Position numbers and translations under genes: made by a program. A stretch of 64,000 nucleotides of DNA from Henningerozyma blattae CBS 6284 (Eukaryota > Ascomycota > Saccharomycetes > Saccharomycetales > Saccharomycetaceae): contig NC_020191.1 in the NCBI RefSeq assembly GCF_000315915.1, positions 496,001 through 560,000 on the forward strand. The letters are read 5' to 3'. Below the pieces are notes generated by a model, which saw only the letters and a list, made by a program, of their open reading frames with translations, searched no databases and was not told the DNA's origin. This document shows positions 27,987-38,817 of this stretch, piece by piece; position 1 is the first letter of the stretch, and each line of letters opens with the position of its first letter.

Positions 27987-29435
27987 TTTTTATTGCTATT
28001 ACTAATATAAGGAAGTTAGATGAGGTGTGTTAGTATTAAGTGTTGGTTAATGTTTAATGTTTGTCTTTTTTCACCCAAAAAACAATTTAATCGTGATTAT
28101 TAATCAAATCTATCGATGAAAATTAATCCTATTTTATATCAATTTTTTTTCAAATTAAAAATGAAAAAGAAAACGAATTAAACGAAGTTAGTCATAGAGA
28201 ATGATCAAATATATATATATAATGGAATATATCCACAAAAGTAGTATGAATAAATACGAATTCCGAGCAAGGTGATAAAATTGTTCCAGACTTCATCTCC
28301 AGAAAGCTCCCTTAATAGCCCCAGTAAAGACTTGATGCGTTTAGATATTTTGCCACCCAGTATGGGCGCCATCGGCCGACCGGTAGCGGTTTAGGGGGCG
28401 CCAGAAATTCGCACCAATTATGTGTGCCAGTAATCCGCTTGGGCAGTTTGTGTCTGCAATTCCGCCGGAATTTGTGTCACCATGTCCACGTGACCGATAA
28501 CGATTTGTATCACGTGATCGCGTCACGTCAGAAAATATTGCGACAGCAATTTCCTTATCACGTGCGCAATAGGCACCTGCGGCCGAATGTTTCTATTATT
28601 AAATAATTGTTGTGGTAGCCCAAGTCCGGACACTTTGAAGGTCCGTGGGTTGTTTCTTGCTGCTTGTGCTGTCTAACTTCCTCGGTTTCTTCCAAGAATC
28701 GTTTGCAGTAGCCTTTATATATCCTAGCTCTAAGTTTCAGCTTGACCTCGAGAAATCCGTTTTGGTCTTGCACCCTCCAGTTCATGCAGGCCACAAACAG
28801 ACCCTGTTGTTCACCAGTTCTAGCTGACTCTACTACTCATTCCTCTATAGATCGTCTTATCCTTAACCTTCCGGGTCGACTCTCATAGTTTCTAATTGAT
28901 GCTGTACCAATAGCAATAATACCTGTGACCCTAAAAACCAGTCGCCGAGAGTTCTGATTATATAGATCCTATCTAAAAATAAGAGAGAATAGAAAAATAA
29001 AAAAATAAAAAACACAGCAAAAAAACGGTAAAATAAGACGTAACGTTAAAAATAAGACAAATAAAATCAATCTACAACATATACTGTGTCTAGTAAATCT
29101 GTAGTTTAGTTTAGTTTAGTTAGGCTTGGCTTACTCCTGTGGTTTACTCCTGTTCATTCCGCACTCTCATTTGCTACGGCTCTTTCTCTGTCCCCTTTCC
29201 TTTTCTGCGTTTTTCTGCAGCGATTTCTGGCTCGCTTTTACTATTGCCGTTGTTGTTTTTTCATTTTTTCCATTATCTTATTGGATTTTATATCTTTCGG
29301 CATCTTAATACAACTAACTATAATTTACTATAATAATACTATTAGTTATAATTACAATTAATAATCATCAATTTTATCAAGATCGAAAAAAACTGCAATA
29401 GGCAACCATACACTCTATCACATCAATCCATTATC
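27987..29435. promoter_or_regulatory. SOD1-KEI1 divergent region with three CACGTG sites
   Basis: 1.45 kb with no supported gene; the short frames here show no similarity. Three CACGTG sites cluster at 28487-28492, 28511-28516 (inside ATCACGTGAT) and 28559-28564, within a GC-richer block of about 28290-28900. Such sites are bound by Cbf1, Pho4 or Tye7 in yeast. A TTTAG repeat is near 29105-29121. Confidence 0.5.
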
Positions 29436-30077
29436 ATGTATAAACGAATAACTAGTTCATATTCAAAAGTATTGCCAAACTCTTTTTTCATCTTATTCCC
29501 ATTGTATCTAGGGGTAGAACTGATCTTAGGGATATGCATCTTGAACAAGTGTTCAGGTTTTTATGGGATTCTAGCTTTATTCACAGGGCATCCACTTTCT
29601 ATCGTACAATGGTTGACTTATATCTGGTCCATCTTCACTCTATTGATCTACACACAAGGTATGTTCCATATTAAAAAACCAAACGTGTATCTTTTTTCGC
29701 AAATATTTACTATTTTTTCCCTAGATACAATCTTCACATTATTCTTAACTTTATACTTCGCTTTAGATTGGTTCAGTTCAGATCATTCCAATAAACAATC
29801 CGAAAATTCCCTTCAAAGAACTGAAAAGGACATAGAATTATCTCAAAAGCAAGGTGCCTCTTCCACTTATGAATTATTTTTAATAGTCATTGTAACTCTA
29901 TTCACACTTATCTCAAGATGCTATTACAATCTAGTACTAGCTTCCTTCTTACACAAATTATTCATAAATCCAAAATTTATCATTGATCAAGATGATGTAG
30001 AAACAGATTTGAAAAATAAATCATTCTTTAAAAAATTTGGTGGTATTTCCAAAAAATTGTTTTCTCATTTCTTCTAA
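29436..30077 (+). CDS. KEI1: Inositolphosphorylceramide synthase regulatory subunit Kei1
   Basis: A 213-residue polytopic protein (S. cerevisiae 221). It matches Kei1 closely in the first membrane segments: FPLYLGVELILG, then ILNKCSGFYGILALFTGHPL, nearly identical. Further helices follow at about residues 66-85, 90-115 and 150-175, and the C-terminus keeps the DQDDVETDLKNKS motif. Kei1 is the Golgi partner of Aur1, needed for inositolphosphorylceramide synthesis and Kex2-linked processing. S. cerevisiae KEI1 is on the intron-containing gene list as I recall it, but here the frame is continuous with no GTATGT-TACTAAC pair. Neighbours differ from S. cerevisiae YDR367W. Confidence 0.93.
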   Translation: MYKRITSSYSKVLPNSFFILFPLYLGVELILGICILNKCSGFYGILALFTGHPLSIVQWLTYIWSIFTLLIYTQGMFHIKKPNVYLFSQIFTIFSLDTIFTLFLTLYFALDWFSSDHSNKQSENSLQRTEKDIELSQKQGASSTYELFLIVIVTLFTLISRCYYNLVLASFLHKLFINPKFIIDQDDVETDLKNKSFFKKFGGISKKLFSHFF

Positions 30078-30435
30078 ATTATTACATTCAAAGAATTAAT
30101 CTACTAAAACTAATTTAATTTAATTTAATGTTTCTTTTTTTCTATTTTTATACGTTTTATATATATTTGTTTTTAGATTTTTATAATCTTTTGCACATCA
30201 AAAAAAGGGAAATCTTCTCATCAACCCTTCATATTTTTATTTTTTTTTCAATGATATTATATTTCCTCTTTTGATCATCTCCGAGATTTACCTTATTGGG
30301 TATTTTTTTATCTATTTATTTATATTTAGTAGCTTTAGTTGGTTTTTTTAAGATTATTATTATCAACTATAGTAATTTATTTAAAATATATTCTAAATAA
30401 ATATATGTCATACATGAACTTTAATATACTTACAT
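30078..30435. other. KEI1 downstream spacer
   Basis: AT-rich, about 360 bases between the KEI1 stop and the left LTR. No gene or RNA signal seen. Confidence 0.5.
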
Positions 30436-30819
30436 TGTAACACAGCTGAGTAACTAATATTTCTAGATATTTATGGTCTTTATACATACAACAGTAGATT
30501 TACTGGTTTAGGATAAAAGATAGTATAACTTGAATATAAGTTACTAATAAAAACCCCAATTAGAAAATTCGTTGCCGTTAATTAATTGACATCATGTAGC
30601 TTCTACAGGATATACTAAACATGAGAGGCACGTAACTCTTGTGAGGCTAATTAGGCGAAAAATTTTCACTTATAGACGACGATAAATTGACTTCTCTTGT
30701 CCAAAACATAATGTATAAATTGCCAATATTTCAGTCGACATCTAATCATTATATTTTTATATATTTTCTACAATTTTAATTCCTACTCAAAAGGGTAGGA
30801 GGTGTCTATACTATAAACA
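30436..30819 (+). mobile_element. Retrotransposon LTR, plus orientation (left)
   Basis: It begins TGTAACACAG and aligns by eye, with gaps, along its length to the reverse complement of 32595-33208. Shared landmarks are TTTAGG-ATAAAAG, the CTTGTCCAAAA block and the end TCCTACTCAAAAGGGTAGGA (30781-30800), whose ends can pair TCCTAC/GTAGGA. A TATA-like element is near 30711-30717. It ends near AAACA at about 30819. A short gag start follows (ATG at 30850), homologous to the gag start next to the right LTR but soon interrupted. Boundaries are approximate. Confidence 0.65.
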
Positions 30820-30849
30820 ATATACAAAAAAAGAATTATTCTCTAAACT

Positions 30850-32566
30850 ATGACTAACAGCAATACTAATATTAAGTATTCTAAGGTCGTACAAATATAG
30901 GATAAAATAAAGTTCTAAAAAAGGGGTACTGCTGTTAAAGCTGACAATAATTAAGCTTGGAAGTTGTAAGTCAGATATTTTGATGCAAACATATCTGTCG
31001 TAGTCAACAAATTTTGTAATGAGGTGTCCATCAGAATCTAACAACATTCTATCTGATAGCTCAATAATGAATCCCGCTTGTTCTAGATCAAATAAACTGA
31101 TTAAATTACAAGCAACATCTGTGGAATAAAGTACCGAGATGGGAGCAATTTTGTTATTAGTTATCATGAATTTGATTTTTCCTTCCCCTGAAACATCGAT
31201 TTTCCTATCTTAAACGGCAAACAACTGAGAATTGGAGATAGGAGAGAAATCATGTAAAATACCAGTATCTTTGATCGCTGAGCATTGAGCTCCAGAATCT
31301 AGAATTAGTACGTCATCTAAGGGGAGTTCTTGTAAAGCAGGCCTAAGTGTCAGTAATTCGTCAATCAGGTTTATTGTAATTTGGATTGCCTTCAACTTGG
31401 CTTTCTTCTTGACAGACTTCTTTTTGTTCACTGCTGTTGTTGGCTTTGAGGCATGTTCAAGAACTCTATTTGGGCATGTTACTGCTGTATGAGTAGAGCT
31501 CTGACAGGTTTGACAGTTTAAGTTGACTTTAGCTTTAAGCGTAGATGTTACTCTAGCAATTTCGGGTGATTTTATCTGAATGGCGAATAGAAAATTTTTC
31601 AGATCATAAGAACTAGATCCTTTAAGATAATTAGAAGTTATGTTGAAGTATTCACCTTTTAACGATTTTAAAATTCTTCGAGCAATCCAGTCATCACTAA
31701 TAGCAATGTCTAATTCCTTGGCCTTATTTCTTAGACCTAATATAGTGAACCTGAAGATAGTAGCGTCCATTTTTGTGTCAAACGAGATGTTATATAAAGA
31801 GTCTAGAAACTCTTCATAGATTTCATGGTCTGTACGAATATCCTTGGATAAGGTACACTCTACTATATAGTACAACGACATAAAACCCTTGTTAAGTTCG
31901 TTTTGGAACCATGTAGGATACGCCCTTGCAGGTACATACATGTTAAATATTCTAAGAACATAGTCTTTCTCCTCGTTGGAGACTTTAATGGTGTGAGACT
32001 CAGGAGTAACGATTGTATGTCATAATCCCTGATGATTTAGGAATTGGTGAAATAATTTGATCCATTGATCAAATTCAGATCTTTCCGAGATACAATATAA
32101 GCACACTTTGTGCGTCATATCATGAATCTGGTGTATTTTGGAAGTTGAATGAGTAACATTGTCAAAATATCTCCATTATCGTTAGGGATATTTTTAGGTT
32201 CATATGCTCCTCCAGTGTGTACAAAGTCTGGAGTGAAAAGGTAACAATTAGCTATATTAGCTGAAGAGAAACTTGGTAGTTGGTTATATGGCATAACTTC
32301 TGACTCCATCTGCATAGACTGCATCATCTACAGGAACTGAAACATCATCATTGGGTAAAAGTAAGCCTGAGTAGCAAAAGTATTTGTGTTAATTGAGATG
32401 AATTAGCAAAATTAGAGTGAGTGTTTGGAGGAACACTAGAGTTCTTACGGGAAGAGTTGTAGTTTTTATTCCCTTGCTTATGAAAGGACTGATCGGAAGT
32501 ATCGATTCCCCCACCACGAGTGCCATTATCGGAAATATAAGTTGTATTAATATTAGAGTCTGACAT
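30850..32566 (-). pseudogene. Degenerate Ty1/copia-type gag-protease remnant
   Basis: Minus-strand pieces: a gag start (ATG at 32566, MSDSNINTTY), frame breaks between about 32350 and 31950, then a 243-codon stretch (31210-31941) with capsid-like sequence, a CX2CX4HX4C zinc knuckle (CQTCQSSTHTAVTC) and the aspartic protease motif LILDSGAQCS. One in-frame TAA (31210-31212) separates it from 31167-30900, which continues protease towards the pre-integrase region (VLYSTDVACNLISLFDLE, LDSDGH). Integrase, reverse transcriptase and RNase H are missing. Zinc knuckle and protease share one frame, unlike Ty1. At about 30850-30900 the sequence instead resembles a plus-strand gag start, so two inverted halves meet near 30900. 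It is non-functional. Confidence 0.8.
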
Positions 32567-32594
32567 TATTTGGAGAATAATTTCTGCTGTTAAT

Positions 32595-33208
32595 TGTAAA
32601 GTTAAATTATAGAAACCTCCTACCCTTCTGAGTAGGAATAAAATATATAAAAAATAAACATAAGAAACTACAGTGATTCAATAGAGTTAAGCATTCTAAT
32701 TCAGTGTTTTATATGTAAAGTCGATTACTTTATTTAGAAATATATAGTAAAAAATATAACCAAAAAGAATATTTGTCTTAAATAATGTTTTTTGACATTG
32801 AAAGAAAAACACATTCACAACAATAAGTCACGTGATAAAGTATTTTACCACTCTATAGAAAATGACATAATCATATTCCAGCAGAAATACAAATTTCTAA
32901 ACAAATCTATATCGACTATTTATATGTTTCAATTTTGGACAAGAAGAGCCAATTCATGGTCTATACATAATGAAAATATTTTCACTTACTTTATCTGTTA
33001 GGTTCATCATGCTAATTATAATGTGATCTGTAATATTATGTCATATCACTTATTTTAATATTTAATCGTATGACACATGAATTATCTAAGTGGGATTTTA
33101 TTAGCAATATTACTTATATATAATACTCTTCTTTTATTCCTAAACAAGTAATTATTACTTGTTTACGCATAAAAGACCGGCTGTATTTAGTAACACTTAT
33201 TTTCAACA
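32595..33208 (-). mobile_element. Retrotransposon LTR, minus orientation (right), carrying a nested LTR
   Basis: On the minus strand it begins TGTTGAAAATAAG at 33208, the usual yeast LTR start, and ends after TCCTACTCAGAAGGGTAGGA (32618-32637 on the plus strand) near 32595. It is about 230 bases longer than the left LTR because of a nested copy of another repeat at 32674-32883. The gag start follows 30 bases downstream. No tRNA-iMet primer site of the Ty1 kind (TGGTAGCGCC) was seen. Confidence 0.65.
32674..32883 (-). mobile_element. LTR-like repeat nested in the right LTR
   Basis: Second copy of the 210-base repeat found at 25410-25621, in the same orientation. Minus-strand start TGCTGGAATATGATTATG, end TTGAATCA. 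It interrupts the segment between the TATA region and the 3' end of the host LTR. GAAAC to the left and GAAAT to the right may be an imperfect target duplication. Confidence 0.6.
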
Positions 33209-34060
33209 TAATCATCGTCCCAAAGAATTCAGGTAAAATATACATCTTGGTTATTTTTCACTGTTTCATACATTGTAAAGTTTTTTTTTAATATTATAAA
33301 AATTAACAAAAAAAATATTTAAACTGAAGTTCAAAATTTTAATTTAAATTTTCTTCAAGGTTTTCAATTTCCAATGTTGTCTATAATATCTGGTAGTGTG
33401 CATTTGTTATTATTATATATTTGTCAAGTTCTAAGCTAGTCTATAACAACTCAACTACAATATTGACTTATTAAGCCAACCCAATATAATATATATATAT
33501 TATTAGAAATGGAACAACAAAAAAGATAACATTTATAGTATGGAAAGTCACTAAAAAAAATGAAGATAGAGTGAATGATAAGAGATGGCGGTAATTATAT
33601 CAAACAATTAATTGTAGAGTACTGATTGTAACAGTTAATAAAATTTCTAAATGCTAGACCATTGTGGAACAATTTATCCATTTTATATACTTGTAAAATA
33701 GGAAATAGTAACACATATGCAAAATTTAAAAAACTTTAAGTGAAACGTACACAAATATATTGTCATTATACATTTTTTGTATATATAAACTAAGATAGGG
33801 AGTTAACTAAAGTAAATTATGGTCCAATCTAAAGAGGGGTGTTAAAGGTTGAGATATCCATAAAAAATTAGAAGTTGTAGATTTAATGAGAGTCGTTAAA
33901 AATAGGGAAACTATATGAGGATTGATGGGAAAAATAATTATAGAACTATATAATTATGTTACATAGTTTCAGAAGTGTATATTCTTAAAGTTTAAAATGT
34001 AGCTAATCTATGAAACTACAAACTTCATGTATGTAGTTAAATAGCAAAAAATCAAAAATA
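33209..34060. other. AT-rich spacer before tRNA-Leu(UAA)
   Basis: About 850 bases of very AT-rich sequence between the right LTR and the tRNA. I see no gene; it may be decayed transposon sequence. Confidence 0.5.
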
Positions 34061-34143
34061 GGAGGGTTGGCCGAGTGGTCTAAGGCGGCAGACTTAAGAT
34101 CTGTTGGACGGTGTCCGCGCGAGTTCGAACCTCGCATCCTTCA
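34061..34143 (+). tRNA. tRNA-Leu(UAA)
   Basis: An 83-base class II tRNA without intron. Acceptor GGAGGGT pairs with ATCCTTC, discriminator A at 34143. A box GGCCGAGTGGTC, anticodon loop CTTAAGA in stem GCAGA/TCTGT giving anticodon TAA, variable arm TGGACGGTGTCCGC, and B box GAGTTCGAACCTC. Nearly identical to S. cerevisiae tRNA-Leu(UAA). A T-run terminator follows immediately. It reads UUA codons. Confidence 0.98.
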
Positions 34144-34488
34144 TTTTTTGCTCTGTGATGTTACAATCACGTGATACAATATTTTTCTTCATTAAAGATT
34201 TCTTGTTATTCCAAAATTATTAAAGACTATGTAGATACCAGTCCATGTATCCTTTATCTCTGTATTTTGTGCACTATACCATTCTTGCAGTATATTTAAT
34301 CATAATAACGGTTACTTATTACCCTGAACTATATACATAGGAGGTTATTTAAATATGTTAAGCTAATTATAATCTCATCCTAATTATCCTATCTAATCGG
34401 TGAATATTGAAATCAAAAAATAAATTACTGGTCTATAAATAAATAATACATATAAAATATCTGTACATAATAAAATTAGTTCTCAAAA
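34144..34488. other. tRNA-Leu to helicase 3' spacer
   Basis: Begins with the Pol III T-run and an ATCACGTGAT palindrome near 34167, then AT-rich sequence up to the helicase stop. Nothing else seen. Confidence 0.5.
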
Positions 34489-37400
34489 TTATTCCATAAG
34501 AATAATTTTTTCAACAAGATCTAAGACGAATTCTGCCTTATCATTCTTAGAATTATCTTTCATATTAGAATAATCTGGGTTTTCCAATTTAGAATTGATC
34601 GATTCATCTAATAAATTACGTAATTCTTTGATTAATAAACCATTCTTGCACCACGTTCTAATTGGTAACCAGTTATCCAGAATAATACCAGGAGAATGAA
34701 TTTTTTCGCTTATTTCATAATGTAATGGACCACCAAATAGTAATACTGAGAGTGTATTCACGGGTGTAATATTACTTAAAAATAATTTACTTGTAGTATG
34801 AGCAGAATTGTAAATCATGAATGGATACTTTAACGCAACCATATCAGTTGATTTTTTCAAAATAGGTTGCTGATTATCTAACAACAATTGCACTTCTTCA
34901 GGAGCTATATTCTTACTTGAAAATGTAATCGATGAAGGGTGTATAAACGCTCTTGTCTTTGGCAAAGGCATTGAGTTACGTAAATCAAAAATGGATTTTT
35001 GATTTGTAGTAGAATTATTTTCCTCTTCTTCTAATTCATCTAATTTGTCAATATATTGTTCATTCCTGATCCAATATTTGATAGATGTAGCTTCTGGATC
35101 CTTTTCAATAGCACCTTGGGCTGTAGCTAAGAATTTTGGATCTGGTAGTTCAACACTAGCAACATTTGGATACGAGGCACCAATTAATATAGCCGATATG
35201 ATATCTAAATTTTTCGAATTCCTATTCAAATATTCAGAATAATGGGGTTTATAATTCATTGGCAGAAAACCAACATCTTTTAAAATAGAATAATATTGTG
35301 TAGTTAAAGATTTGAGTTCTCTCATTTTATTAAATGATAAATAATTTTCATTCATATATGACCTTTTTTCACTTGGATTTTCTATGTTTAAATACTTCGA
35401 AACTATTTCCACCATAGCTAATAGATCCCCTTTTTTATTATATTTTGACATTATTTGTCTTATGTTATCACGATTATCACTACCCCCAACAAATGGCATA
35501 GCACCAATACCTAATAGAGAAACAAGTAAAATACCTATGTCAGCACACCCAAAAATAATGCTATAAACCAATAATTTACCATGCTTACTGTCCATGACAG
35601 GCATTAAACTAACATATTTACCTAGTTCTGTTAATGTAGAGTCATATTCATTCACCAAACCAATAGTTTGTAGCATCTTTTCTGCTCTATTGAGAGCATC
35701 TAATGGTGGCGATTCTAAACCGGTTCTTAAAAATTCCTTGACATTTTTAATACCCATTGATTTCACTGATAAATAAAGTGATTCTAAACTCACCCTTTTT
35801 ATTTCAGGAGCTGGCATAGCAACCATATCTTCTTCATAGAGCCTTCTAGAAAATAACTTAAATGACATACCTTCACGAACTCTACCCGCACGACCTCTTC
35901 TTTGTTTCGATTCTGCTTGAGAAATGAAAGATTCAGTTAATCTAGTAGTATTGTCCTTGGGATTATAAAACATGGTCTTAGCCTTACCTGTATCAATAGT
36001 ACACACACAATCATCAATAGTAATAGATGTTTCTGCAATATTAGTAGAAACGACAACTTTTCTCCTAGACTTAAAATTTTTAAATACTCTCTTTTGATCA
36101 TCTGGTGATAAGGCTGAATGTAATGGTAATACTTCTAAGCCTGTAACAGTAGAAGACAGCATTCTACAGCATTTATTAATTTCTGCTACACCCGGTAAGA
36201 AGACAATAATAGATCCATCATCATCATTTTTATCCAATTCTTGATGCACAAAGTCCACAGTCTCAATAATCAAATCGTAATTGATTTGACCAGATCTGAA
36301 AAATTTAGAATCTGCCCCAGGTGTTAATAAATTATCGTCATCTTCATTATCAGAATCAACATATTTACCCTTAGGTTTTTTAATTTTGAAATTAACCATC
36401 TCCAAAACATCCTCTAAATAATAATCTTTAATAGGGAATGTTCGACCTTCAATATGACAAGTACCAAGCTTTGGGAAGTAATTTTTAAAAATATCAACAT
36501 TAACAGTTGCACTCATTAAGACAATTTTTAAATTTTTAATTTTACTCAACAAATTTTTTAGTAGTATAACAATTAAATCCGTATCTATGGATCTTTCATG
36601 GACTTCATCAATGACAATAATTGTGTTATTCAAGAAAGTGGTATCATTTTGCAAAATACGGACAAGAACACCTGTTGTCATGAATTTAATCCTTGTAGAT
36701 GGCTTGGTTTTATTGACCCCCCTAATAATATAACCAACTTCATCACCACACTCTACACAACGTTCTTCAGATACACGCTCAGCCAAACCAATTGCAGATA
36801 TTCTTCTAGGTTGAGTACAGATAATATTAGTGTTTCCGAAATCACCATTCGTCTGTAAGGAATCTAATAAAAATTGGACAACTTGTGTAGATTTACCTGA
36901 CCCAGTTTCACCTGTAATTAACACAACCTGGTGACTCATAATTAAATCCACAATAAGAGATTTTTTTTTCCAGGCCGGCAAATTTGCTCTTACGTCTTGC
37001 ATGATCTTGTAATCTAAGGTCTTAATTCTTTTAGAATATTCATCAGACAAGGCCTTTAGCTCTATAGATGAAATAGTGCGTTTCCCATATTTATTTTTAT
37101 TAGATTTATTGTGATCCTTAACTGTATTTTTATTAAGTTGAATATTGCTGGAGTGGTGAACAGATTCATCTGGTAATAAAGGCCCAGGATTTTTGATGAT
37201 TTTTTCAACATTATCCTGCAGCCATTCAAAGATATCATATATCAGAGGATTTCCCAACAAACTCATATCATTAATATATTGAAGAAGTTTCTTTAAAATT
37301 TGCTGTTTTATATAATTTGGCAATTTATATTTCTTGTCAAACGTGGAAACGATAATCCCTGGTATAGTATAAGGATACTGCTGACTCTTATATACTCTCA

Positions 37401-38817
37401 ATTTTAAATGCAACCTTTCATTTAAAACAACAGAGTATATTTTATTTGGCTCGATAATTTCAATCCGTTCTTCATAAACACTTTGCAAACCTTCCAACTC
37501 TTGATTCCATAATTCAAGGGATTCGTCTTCAGATATAGAATACGATTCCACTTTATCTAGAGAGGATAAAATATGTTCAGTCAAATAACTTGCAGCCAAT
37601 GCTTCATCATGGTTTGTTTGCTCCAAAGCAAAATAAACTTTATCTTTCGAGACTCCACTTTCCATCAGCCTGTCAATCATATTTCTTACATTCAAAGGAA
37701 GTGAAGATATCTCAATAATATTCTTTGAATCACTTTGTCTCTTTTGAAAGAAAGGTGGCAAGTCATCTTCAGGTAGATTGAAAAGCAAAAAAGATAACGG
37801 GTCATTATATTTCAAAGCTTCATCAACATGAACTGCTCTAAATTGAAGATCAAGTAAACGTTTTTTTAAATCAACACGATCACTATTACTTGAAGAATTT
37901 AGTTTTATCTTCTTCTCAGACCAATTTGTGTATAATTTTAATGCGGATTCCAATATATTTCTCGATTTTTCATCAAAATCAACCAATGGTGCTTTCTCCC
38001 AAGCCTTTTTAGGGAAATGAACCAACGAAACTGGTAAATTATTATTTTGTATCTTTCTGGAATTAACCTCTGAGATAGTTTTTTTAGTACTTTTAGAAGT
38101 TGATTGTTTGAAATTTTCTGCGTCATCCATAGCAATATTAATAGTAGCTACATGTTCCCGTTCTTTTTGGTTGTTTTTTGCCCTTAATTCTTTATCCTTT
38201 TGATCCTTCTGTTTTCTATCCTCCAGCAAAGTTTTAAATGGATCTGAATCAAAAATTTTCCCAGCTTTATATTCGTTTTCTTTTAGCAATTTCTTATGAA
38301 AAGCGGTCAAGTCTAGCCATAAATTTCTATGATTTGGTGGTAACATTGTATGCATATTTGTATTATAAGCAATACGACAAAGTGCGACAGTTGCTGCATA
38401 ATGTCTTGCTTCAAGAGACGTTTCTTGCGGGATTAGCAGACCTTTACCAGCAATTTTATCGTACGTTGGATCATTCATCCTTATAGTCAAGATTTCTTTA
38501 GTTTTAGGATCAGTATAGGATATTACAGCAATTGCAAGCATTCCTTTATCACCAATCTTTTTCATATCGTATTCAACTTTATTCCATTTTCTCTTTTGAC
38601 ATGTTTCATGAAGTAATGTATGCGGAAGTTTCCCTGTCCAACTGGAAGTTGACGTTACTTTCGTACGGTTTTCTTGCTGTTTCAGTTTTCTACTCTGTTT
38701 TTCATCTATTTCTTGACGTTCTTCCTCTTTACCCTTAGCTTTACCTTTCTTTTTACCTCCAGCATTTGGAGTCGGTGATGAGGATGACTTAGAACTCGAC
38801 TTACTTTTCTTCGCCAT
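34489..38817 (-). CDS. YLR419W: DExH-box RNA helicase, YLR419W (DHX57/DHX29-like) family
   Basis: A 1442-residue protein (S. cerevisiae YLR419W about 1435). Order of parts: a Lys-rich start (KKSKSSSKSS); a UBA-like segment near residues 375-415 (MIDRLMESGVSKDKV...NHDEALAASYL); an RWD domain near 430-545; a DEAH-type helicase core with GETGSGKST near 637, the DEVH motif near 735, SATVN near 765 and QRRGRAGR near 970; then winged-helix/HA2 and OB regions. UBA plus RWD before the helicase is the arrangement of this family, whose animal relatives act on structured RNA and in translation; the yeast protein's role is little known. Its neighbour VPS36 is the same as in S. cerevisiae (YLR417W). Confidence 0.92.
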   Translation of the reverse strand: MAKKSKSSSKSSSSPTPNAGGKKKGKAKGKEEERQEIDEKQSRKLKQQENRTKVTSTSSWTGKLPHTLLHETCQKRKWNKVEYDMKKIGDKGMLAIAVISYTDPKTKEILTIRMNDPTYDKIAGKGLLIPQETSLEARHYAATVALCRIAYNTNMHTMLPPNHRNLWLDLTAFHKKLLKENEYKAGKIFDSDPFKTLLEDRKQKDQKDKELRAKNNQKEREHVATINIAMDDAENFKQSTSKSTKKTISEVNSRKIQNNNLPVSLVHFPKKAWEKAPLVDFDEKSRNILESALKLYTNWSEKKIKLNSSSNSDRVDLKKRLLDLQFRAVHVDEALKYNDPLSFLLFNLPEDDLPPFFQKRQSDSKNIIEISSLPLNVRNMIDRLMESGVSKDKVYFALEQTNHDEALAASYLTEHILSSLDKVESYSISEDESLELWNQELEGLQSVYEERIEIIEPNKIYSVVLNERLHLKLRVYKSQQYPYTIPGIIVSTFDKKYKLPNYIKQQILKKLLQYINDMSLLGNPLIYDIFEWLQDNVEKIIKNPGPLLPDESVHHSSNIQLNKNTVKDHNKSNKNKYGKRTISSIELKALSDEYSKRIKTLDYKIMQDVRANLPAWKKKSLIVDLIMSHQVVLITGETGSGKSTQVVQFLLDSLQTNGDFGNTNIICTQPRRISAIGLAERVSEERCVECGDEVGYIIRGVNKTKPSTRIKFMTTGVLVRILQNDTTFLNNTIIVIDEVHERSIDTDLIVILLKNLLSKIKNLKIVLMSATVNVDIFKNYFPKLGTCHIEGRTFPIKDYYLEDVLEMVNFKIKKPKGKYVDSDNEDDDNLLTPGADSKFFRSGQINYDLIIETVDFVHQELDKNDDDGSIIVFLPGVAEINKCCRMLSSTVTGLEVLPLHSALSPDDQKRVFKNFKSRRKVVVSTNIAETSITIDDCVCTIDTGKAKTMFYNPKDNTTRLTESFISQAESKQRRGRAGRVREGMSFKLFSRRLYEEDMVAMPAPEIKRVSLESLYLSVKSMGIKNVKEFLRTGLESPPLDALNRAEKMLQTIGLVNEYDSTLTELGKYVSLMPVMDSKHGKLLVYSIIFGCADIGILLVSLLGIGAMPFVGGSDNRDNIRQIMSKYNKKGDLLAMVEIVSKYLNIENPSEKRSYMNENYLSFNKMRELKSLTTQYYSILKDVGFLPMNYKPHYSEYLNRNSKNLDIISAILIGASYPNVASVELPDPKFLATAQGAIEKDPEATSIKYWIRNEQYIDKLDELEEEENNSTTNQKSIFDLRNSMPLPKTRAFIHPSSITFSSKNIAPEEVQLLLDNQQPILKKSTDMVALKYPFMIYNSAHTTSKLFLSNITPVNTLSVLLFGGPLHYEISEKIHSPGIILDNWLPIRTWCKNGLLIKELRNLLDESINSKLENPDYSNMKDNSKNDKAEFVLDLVEKIILME

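Noticed and set aside
28290..28570. Centromere candidate near the ATCACGTGAT site
   Set aside because: A CDEI-like word is present, but no roughly 80-base highly AT-rich CDEII followed by a TGTTT-TTCCGAA CDEIII is found here, at 18318 or beside the tRNAs.
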